A stretch of 64,000 nucleotides of DNA from Amycolatopsis jiangsuensis. GTDB taxonomy: Bacteria; Actinomycetota; Actinomycetes; Mycobacteriales; Pseudonocardiaceae. The notes under the pieces are model-generated. The model ran no database searches, was not told the origin of the DNA, and was given only the letters and a program-made list of their open reading frames with translations. A program made the position numbers and the translations under genes. Numbering within the stretch: the first letter of the stretch is position 1; each line of letters begins with the position of its first letter. Location of the stretch: NCBI RefSeq assembly GCF_014204865.1, contig NZ_JACHMG010000001.1:6226501-6290500 (forward strand), given 5' to 3'. Of this stretch, positions 57,633 to 64,000 are shown piece after piece.

Positions 57633-57698
57633 AAGTCCAGTGGCGAAAATCGCTCGACAGAGCGGCTGAACTGGGCAAAACGGTCACTTTTGTGCGAG

Positions 57699-57717
57699 TT
57701 AGGGTAGGGTAACTGCA
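57699..57717. promoter_or_regulatory. Second iron-box-like site
   Basis: TTAGGGTAGGGTAACTGCA also matches the consensus at about 14 of 19 positions but with weaker symmetry. It is 85 bp from the first box and could be an auxiliary site or serve the divergent gene at 57849. Confidence 0.45.
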
Positions 57718-57848
57718 GGTCAAACCGGGTGCTTTCGCTCCGGGCAGCGAATCGGAGGCCGCCGGAAGTTCGGCCGCGAAGTTAACCGTCCGCTTGCCAT
57801 TCGCCCGATTCAGCGTCCCGCGGGTGTGGTCATCAGTAACCTGTCCGG

Positions 57849-58655
57849 GTGGCCGATACCACCCAGCAGACCGTCGCCGAATCGTCCGCGGCGGGACCGC
57901 CCCGTCGTTACCGCGGCCGCATCGCCATGTCGGTGGGTCTGGTGCTCACCGGCGTCGTGCTGGTGGTGACGATCGGGGTGCGCGACCCGAACCCGCCGTC
58001 GCCTGCGCCCCCGCCGGCGCCGCCGCCGTCATCGGTCGAACCGGACCAGGCCCCGAAGTCGGGCGCGCAGGTGCCGCGGGCCGGGCTGGCTGCGCCCCCG
58101 GACCGTCCGACGGTGTCGGATCAGGCGGAACTCGATGCGTGGGCCGCGCGAGTGGCGGGGAAGACCGGCCTCTCGCCGCGGTTGCTGTCGGCCTACGGCC
58201 GGGCGGAGATGTGGATGAACCGGCAGAAGCCGTCGTGTCACCTGTCGTGGGCCACTCTCGCCGCGATCGGCCACCTGACGTCGGACAAGATGCGGATCGC
58301 GCCGGACGGTGCCGTCTCCGGGCTGCCCCCGGGCCCACCGGCCGGCCCGGACACCGACGCCGGCGAACTCGACGGCGACCGCGCGGCCGACCACAAGCTG
58401 GGCCCCCTGCAGCTACCCCCGTCCGCCTGGCGGAAATACGCGGAACGCGCCAACGGCGACGGCAAGACCCCCAACCCCGCCAACATCGACGACGCCGCCT
58501 TCACCACCGCCCGCTACCTCTGCTCCGGCGCCGACGACCTGGGCACCCCCGCAGGCTGGTGGCGCGCCATCCTGTTCTACAACGCGTCCGTCCAGTACGG
58601 CCAAAGCGCTTTCGTGGCAGCGGACTCCTACGCTGCCGACAGCGTTCGCCCCTGA
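57849..58655 (+). CDS. LpqU-like transglycosylase-fold protein, catalytic Glu missing
   Basis: 268 residues with one N-terminal membrane anchor (about 25-45), a Pro-rich linker and a MltB/LpqU-type lytic transglycosylase fold. The family motif IGxxES, which carries the catalytic Glu, reads AIGHLTSD here, with Thr at about residue 144. Later conserved parts remain (DGDRAADHKLGPLQLPPSAWRKY, NIDDAAFTTARYLC, LFYNASVQYG). There is no lipobox. By position it is the counterpart of Rv1022 lpqU. It may bind peptidoglycan without cutting. Confidence 0.8.
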   Translation: MADTTQQTVAESSAAGPPRRYRGRIAMSVGLVLTGVVLVVTIGVRDPNPPSPAPPPAPPPSSVEPDQAPKSGAQVPRAGLAAPPDRPTVSDQAELDAWAARVAGKTGLSPRLLSAYGRAEMWMNRQKPSCHLSWATLAAIGHLTSDKMRIAPDGAVSGLPPGPPAGPDTDAGELDGDRAADHKLGPLQLPPSAWRKYAERANGDGKTPNPANIDDAAFTTARYLCSGADDLGTPAGWWRAILFYNASVQYGQSAFVAADSYAADSVRP

Positions 58656-58727
58656 CCGCCCGCTTCGCTCGGATTCGCTGCGCTGGTGACTGGCCAGGTT
58701 GCCGGGTTGCCGGTTGTGTGACTGGAT

Positions 58728-58772
58728 TCTTGGCGTTCTTGGCGTTCTTGGCGTTCTTGGCGTTCCGGCGTT
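58728..58772. repeat. 9-bp tandem repeat, five copies
   Basis: TTCTTGGCG is repeated five times without error, followed by a partial copy. It lies between the LpqU-like gene and a small membrane-protein gene, in a gap of about 245 bp that otherwise shows nothing. The period is a multiple of three but no gene is evident. Confidence 0.9.
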
Positions 58773-58900
58773 GAGAGCGCGGTCCCGTACCGGCGATTCA
58801 GCTCCGGTCGCGTCCGTCCTGCCTCTGCGTTGAAACGCTATCGCTCACGCTCGTGCCGATCTGTGCCTACGCCGGCACGCTTGCGCCTTCGCCGAAATGC

Positions 58901-59149
58901 TTACACCCGCGCCGAAAAGGTCTGGGGCCGGGCCGGAACGCCGTGCGCCAGCAGAGCTTTCGCGGCTGCCGCCGGTTTGCGTCCTGCTTCCTCGCGGGTT
59001 CCTTGGTTCCGCAGCGGCCGGTCGTGCGTCGCCTGCTTTTCCGGGGTGGCCGGGAATCGCTCGTTCAGGTCCACCAGTACCGGTGCCAGCGACATCAGCA
59101 CCAGCACGCCGAGCCCGACGATGGTTCCGATCACGGTCAGGGTGGTCAT
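58901..59149 (-). CDS. Small single-span membrane protein
   Basis: 82 residues: one membrane helix (TLTVIGTIVGLGVLVLMSLAPVLV, about 3-26) followed by a hydrophilic, basic C-terminal tail. GAGGAGG lies 6 bases before the ATG at 59149, which makes translation credible. No family recognised. Confidence 0.6.
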   Translation of the reverse strand: MTTLTVIGTIVGLGVLVLMSLAPVLVDLNERFPATPEKQATHDRPLRNQGTREEAGRKPAAAAKALLAHGVPARPQTFSARV

Positions 59150-59262
59150 GCCCGCCTCCTCGAGTCGTTCTCCGTGCTGACTCAAGGGTCCGTCTCCGGC
59201 TAGCTGCCGCGGATCGGCCGACCGGCCGAGCGCCCTCGCCGGATGGCCAGAACCGTCGGCAC

Positions 59263-59410
59263 CACGCCGGCGACCTCGGTCCGGTGCTCTGGCCGTTATC
59301 ACGTCGCCGACCTTGGTCCGGTCCGCTTGCCGCCGCCACGCCGCCGACTTTGGTCCAGTGTTCTCGCCGGCACCGCGCCGCCGGCCCAATCCGGTGCTCT
59401 CCCGGGCCGA
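59263..59410. repeat. 37-bp minisatellite, four copies
   Basis: The gap 59150-59540 holds a tandem array with units starting at 59263, 59300, 59337 and 59374. The consensus begins CACGCCGCCGACCTTGGTCC and continues with GGTGCTCTCGCCG. Copies differ by substitutions, the last most. A 37-bp period cannot keep a reading frame. No gene in the rest of the gap. Confidence 0.8.
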
Positions 59411-59540
59411 CGTGCCTCGTCGTCGTCTTGACGGTCGTGTGCGCGGAGCGTGCGACGTCGGCTCAAGGCCTTCATGCTGTCCGGCCGAACGGGGCGGCGC
59501 AGCCAGGCGGGGAGCGCCGGAGCCGACTCGTCCCGGCTGG

Positions 59541-59951
59541 TCAGGTGTCGCTCAGAGCGATGCGGGCTCTGACCTCACTGATGGCTTCCAGGTACTCCGG
59601 GATCGGGTTCATCGCCGACGCCATCCGCAGTTGTCCGAGCGCCTCGGCCAAACGGCCGAGGCGCTGCAGGGTGCGGCCCAGCACGAACCGCGCGTAGTGG
59701 TCGGTCGGGTCGAGTTCGAGGACCTTGGTGAACGCGCGTTCGGCGCGGCGCAGCTGTGCCGAGTGGAAGTAGGCGCGCCCGGCCAGCAGCTGCACACTCG
59801 GTTTGTCGGACTCGTCGTCGAGCAGGGGTTCGAGGGCCTTGAGCGCGTCGAGCGGCCGGCGTCTCCCGACCAGCTCCTCGGCCTCCCGGAAGGCGCGGAC
59901 ACGGGATTCGCCGGTGGGTTCGGGTGCTGGTTCGGCGTCCGTCATGGTCAC
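59541..59951 (-). CDS. Tetratricopeptide-repeat protein
   Basis: 136 residues with about three TPR-type helix pairs (for example LAGRAYFHSAQLRRAERAFTKVLELDP, then HYARFVLGRTLQRLGRLAEALGQLRMASAMNP, about 55-112). Likely a protein-binding scaffold in the cytosol. Two close ATGs (59951 and 59945) could start it. Convergent with nothing; 65 bp from the divergent VOC gene. Partner unknown. Confidence 0.85.
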   Translation of the reverse strand: MTMTDAEPAPEPTGESRVRAFREAEELVGRRRPLDALKALEPLLDDESDKPSVQLLAGRAYFHSAQLRRAERAFTKVLELDPTDHYARFVLGRTLQRLGRLAEALGQLRMASAMNPIPEYLEAISEVRARIALSDT

Positions 59952-60016
59952 TCCGACGATACCGTCGTGGAGGGCGTTGCACGACCGCCGCGGGCGGCGT
60001 GATGGACTGTTCTGCC

Positions 60017-61886
<1,870 letters not shown>

Positions 61887-61893
61887 GACGCCG

Positions 61894-62439
61894 ATGGCCG
61901 ACCGGGGGAGGGCGCGCAACCGCCGCGGCGGTCGGGCTGACGGGAGCGGGTCGACACGGGCCCGTCGTCCCGCCTCGGCCCGGCGCCGCACGGGCGGCAC
62001 GCCGGAGACGACCAGAGCACGGCTGCGCCGCGGTCTGGCGGCGAAGCGTGCCTCCGGGGCGGCCAAGGTGCTGGGGATGTCGACCACCCGGCGGGCCGCC
62101 GTGGTGGCGATCGTGGTGTGCGCGCTGGCGTTCACCGTCGCCGTGCCGTTGCGCACCTACCTCAGCCAGCGTTCGGAAGTGCGGGAGCAGGAAGCGCAGC
62201 GGGCGCAGCTCCAGCAGGAGGTGGCCCAGCTGCGCAACCGCAAGGGCCAGCTGAGTGACCCGGCGCAGATCGAGGCGGAGGCCCGGCGCCGGCTCCGGTA
62301 CGTCAAGCCCGGGGAGACGCCGTACGTCGTGCAACTGCCCGAGGACCAGCCCGCCGCGCCGCCGCGGCAGCCGGGACCGCAGGAGGTTCCGCAGGGTTCG
62401 TGGTACGAGAACCTGTGGGATCAGGTTTCCGGCGGCTGA
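61894..62439 (+). CDS. FtsB/DivIC-family septum-formation initiator
   Basis: 181 residues: a basic, disordered cytosolic N-terminus (1-65, Arg-rich), one membrane helix (AAVVAIVVCALAFTVAVPL, about 67-85), a short extracytoplasmic coiled coil (SEVREQEAQRAQLQQEVAQLRNR, about 93-115) and the family motif RRRLRYVKPGET (about 130-141). Part of the FtsQ-FtsB-FtsL division complex. Follows eno after 7 bp, as Rv1023-Rv1024. Confidence 0.9.
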   Translation: MADRGRARNRRGGRADGSGSTRARRPASARRRTGGTPETTRARLRRGLAAKRASGAAKVLGMSTTRRAAVVAIVVCALAFTVAVPLRTYLSQRSEVREQEAQRAQLQQEVAQLRNRKGQLSDPAQIEAEARRRLRYVKPGETPYVVQLPEDQPAAPPRQPGPQEVPQGSWYENLWDQVSGG

Positions 62440-62664
62440 GCTTGCCGTTCTGGCGTTCTCGCTGGCGATGGGTGGCTTCCGGCGCACTGTGACGACCTCC
62501 TTCCGGTCCGGGGCGGGCTCGATGTCAGGAACGCTACGCCGCGGATCAGCCGGGTGCGGCCGGTCGAACAGGGTTGTGCACAGGGTCGCGGAGTTGGGGA
62601 CAACCCGGGCGTTCCGGCGGAGGCTGCGGCCGTCCGGACGGCGGACGGCATTAGCCTGGACATC

Positions 62665-63177
62665 GTGAACAGCAGCACGCAGACGCCCCGTTTCGAGCCC
62701 GTCACCGATGCCGACCGGGAGGTCATCGCGCAGCAGCTCGGCCGGCCGCCACGGGCCTTGCGGGCTGTCGCGGCGCGGTGCCCCGGTGGGCACCCGTCGG
62801 TGGTTCAGACCAGCCCACGGCTGGAGAACGGCACCCCGTTCCCCACGCTGTACTACCTCACGTGCCCGCGGCTGACGTCGCTGGTCGGCACGCTCGAGGC
62901 GTCCGGGATCATGAAGGAGATGACCGAACGGCTCGGCACCGACCCCGAGCTCGCGGCGGCCTACCAGCGCACGCACGAGACGTACCTCGCCGAACGGGAC
63001 GCCATCGAATCGCTCGGCACGCAGGTCACCGCCGGAGGAATGCCCGGACGGGTGAAGTGCCTGCACGTCCACCTCGCGCACACCCTCGCGGCCGGCCCGG
63101 GAACGAACCCCTTCGGCGACGAAACGCTGGCGTGGGTCCGCGAACAGGGCTGGCCGACCGGTGACTGCGCCGGGTGA
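62665..63177 (+). CDS. DUF501 protein
   Basis: 170 residues from GTG 62665. DUF501 signatures are VIAQQLGRPPRALRAVAARCPGGHPSVV (about 20-47), PFPTLYYLTCPRLTSLVGTLEASG (about 57-80) and GMPGRVKCLHVHLAHTLAAGPGTNPFGDE (about 125-153); conserved Cys and His residues in CLHVHLAH suggest a metal site. Function unknown. It is conserved between eno-divIC and ppx in actinobacteria, but no ppx gene follows within the remaining 820 bp. The 225 bp before it shows nothing clear. Confidence 0.92.
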   Translation: MNSSTQTPRFEPVTDADREVIAQQLGRPPRALRAVAARCPGGHPSVVQTSPRLENGTPFPTLYYLTCPRLTSLVGTLEASGIMKEMTERLGTDPELAAAYQRTHETYLAERDAIESLGTQVTAGGMPGRVKCLHVHLAHTLAAGPGTNPFGDETLAWVREQGWPTGDCAG

Positions 63178-63308
63178 CGTCCGCTCGCCGGTGGGCAGTT
63201 CGCCGGCGTGGGGTCCGGGGACTCTGTGGGCAGCCGGAGGGGGCTGCGCTCCGGGAGGGGAAGGGTGGGTACGCAGGGGAGAAGGTAATGAGACCTGTGG
63301 GGGAAGGT

Positions 63309-63570
63309 GGTGGATCGTGCTGCTGTGGGGGGTGAGTGTTGCCGAGGGCGATGGGTGATCGTGGCCGTGGGCATTAGATCGTGCAGCCGAAGGCATGGAT
63401 CGTGCTGCGGTGGGTAGGTGTCGCCGAGGGCGATGCGTGACTGCGGTGCTGGGCGGTGGAACTGCGCGGCCGAAGTCGATGCGTGACGGTGGTCGTGGGC
63501 GGTGAGCTGTGTCGCCGACGGCTGTGGATCGTGTCGCTGTGGGTGGTGAATGGGTGTCCCGGAGGCCGAT
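63309..63570. repeat. Degenerate 40-46-bp repeat array
   Basis: About six units beginning GTGGATCGTG or GTGACNNNGG start near 63309, 63355, 63396, 63437, 63483 and 63524. They share GTGGGCGGTG and TGTCGCCGAGGGCGATGC-like ends. Spacing varies from 40 to 46 bp. No gene is recognisable in the window from 63178 to its end; long minus-strand frames here are low-complexity. Confidence 0.65.
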
Positions 63571-63748
63571 GCCCCACCGCCGCGTTGGACCGTGAACCGG
63601 GCGGTCGTGGGCAATGGGCCTGCCGGCGAGGGCAACGCGCCGACGTGCTGTGGGCAGCGCTGGGTAATGCCGGGTAGTCGTGGTCTGCCGGCGCAGGCCG
63701 GGAGTTGCTGCTGCAGGTAATGCGAAAGAGCGGGCCGTGAGGGGCGGG

Positions 63749-63975
63749 TCGTGAGCCCCGGCAGGAGTCCGACGTGAGCCCTGGACGCGAGCCGTGGCAG
63801 GAGTCCGGCCTGAGCCCTGGACACGAGCCCCGGCATGAGCCTCGGATACGAGCCCTGGCATGAGTCCGACGTGAGCCTCGGATAAGCGCCCCGGCAGGAG
63901 CCCGACCTAAGCTCCGACCTGAGCCCGACCTGAGCCCCCGCATGAACCCCGACCTGAGCCCGGGCATGAGACGTG
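63749..63975. repeat. Short-unit GAGCCC repeat array at the window end
   Basis: Short units such as GAGCCCTGGCATGAG and GAGTCCGACGTGAGCC recur about 12 times with variation in spacing (roughly 12-38 bp). Different in sequence from the array just before it. Continues to near the window edge; coding seems unlikely. Confidence 0.65.
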
Positions 63976-64000
63976 CGCACGAGGCCTGGGCAGTAAGGTC

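Noticed and set aside
59263..59410. CRISPR-like 37-bp repeat
   Set aside because: The 37-bp units are contiguous with no spacer between them, so it is a minisatellite.
62569..62602. TTGTGCACA near a second TTGGGGACAA, like DnaA boxes
   Set aside because: A single near-match without a cluster, AT-rich region or dnaA/dnaN neighbours does not support an origin.
63309..63975. CRISPR array in the repeat tail
   Set aside because: Units vary in length and sequence and are directly adjacent without unique spacers; no cas genes are present.

Overview
The window is chromosomal DNA of a high-GC actinobacterium. Evidence is the GC-rich third codon positions, many GTG starts, 4-bp ATGA/GTGA gene overlaps, F420-type oxidoreductases, RpfB and an IdeR-type iron box. 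The core genes lie in the same order as Mycobacterium tuberculosis Rv1002c to Rv1025 (pmt, rsmI, pabB, metG, tatD, rpfB, rsmA, ispE, acyl ligase, pth, rplY, prs, glmU, TetR, mfd, mazG, lpqU, eno, divIC, DUF501). Gene content and intergenic style suggest Pseudonocardiales, possibly Amycolatopsis; that placement is inference.

Layout. 1-8.7 kb: 3' end of an AraC regulator, protein mannosyltransferase, rsmI, a TetR/quinone oxidoreductase pair with a palindromic operator, pabB, a GH25-like enzyme, and a decayed PadR plus DrrAB-type ABC cassette. 8.7-22.5 kb: metG, tatD, rpfB, rsmA, then a regulatory stack (SAM riboswitch, Cys-containing leader peptide, hairpin) ahead of a solitary MetN-like ATPase with a NIL domain, then ispE, an ABC-F protein, an acyl-AMP/CoA ligase, a double DivIVA-domain protein, pth and rplY. 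22.5-27.7 kb: accessory genes (lipoprotein, NAD(P)-binding protein, secreted lipase with divergent TetR, LLM and FDOR flavin/F420 proteins). 27.8-34.1 kb: glmU-prs, a GGDEF protein, tRNA-Gln, a fatty-acid desaturase and TetR. 34.2-43.2 kb: accessory block with SDRs, AraC, VOC, Nudix, a secreted glucose/sorbosone dehydrogenase-like lipoprotein, a NarL-type two-component system, a methyltransferase, DedA, and an SDR/TetR pair with a double operator. 43.5-49.5 kb: mfd, SurA-like lipoprotein, mazG. 49.5-53.7 kb: ECF sigma, anti-sigma, ABC ATPase, permease and membrane protein as one operon. 53.8-57.7 kb: FDOR gene and the efeUOB iron-uptake operon with iron boxes. 57.8-64 kb: LpqU-like protein, small membrane protein, TPR protein, VOC protein, eno, divIC, DUF501, then a repeat-rich tail.

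How the parts work together. Most of the window is housekeeping: translation (rsmI, metG, rsmA, pth, rplY, tRNA-Gln), envelope precursors and cell wall (ispE, glmU, rpfB, LpqU-like, DivIC), nucleotide supply and repair (prs, mazG, mfd), folate (pabB) and glycolysis (eno). The accessory blocks add stress, transport and redox functions, most with a local regulator.

Most notable: (1) the SAM riboswitch and leader peptide stacked ahead of a MetN-like protein that has lost its Q-loop, Walker B Glu and H-loop His and has no permease or binding-protein partner; (2) several local gene breakages (ABC cassette, an SDR); (3) a 38-bp tandem duplication between a histidine kinase and its response regulator that creates a 13-codon ORF while keeping ATGA coupling at both ends; (4) five different minisatellites in the intergenic DNA of the right third. 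Breakages seen only here could also be assembly or sequencing errors.
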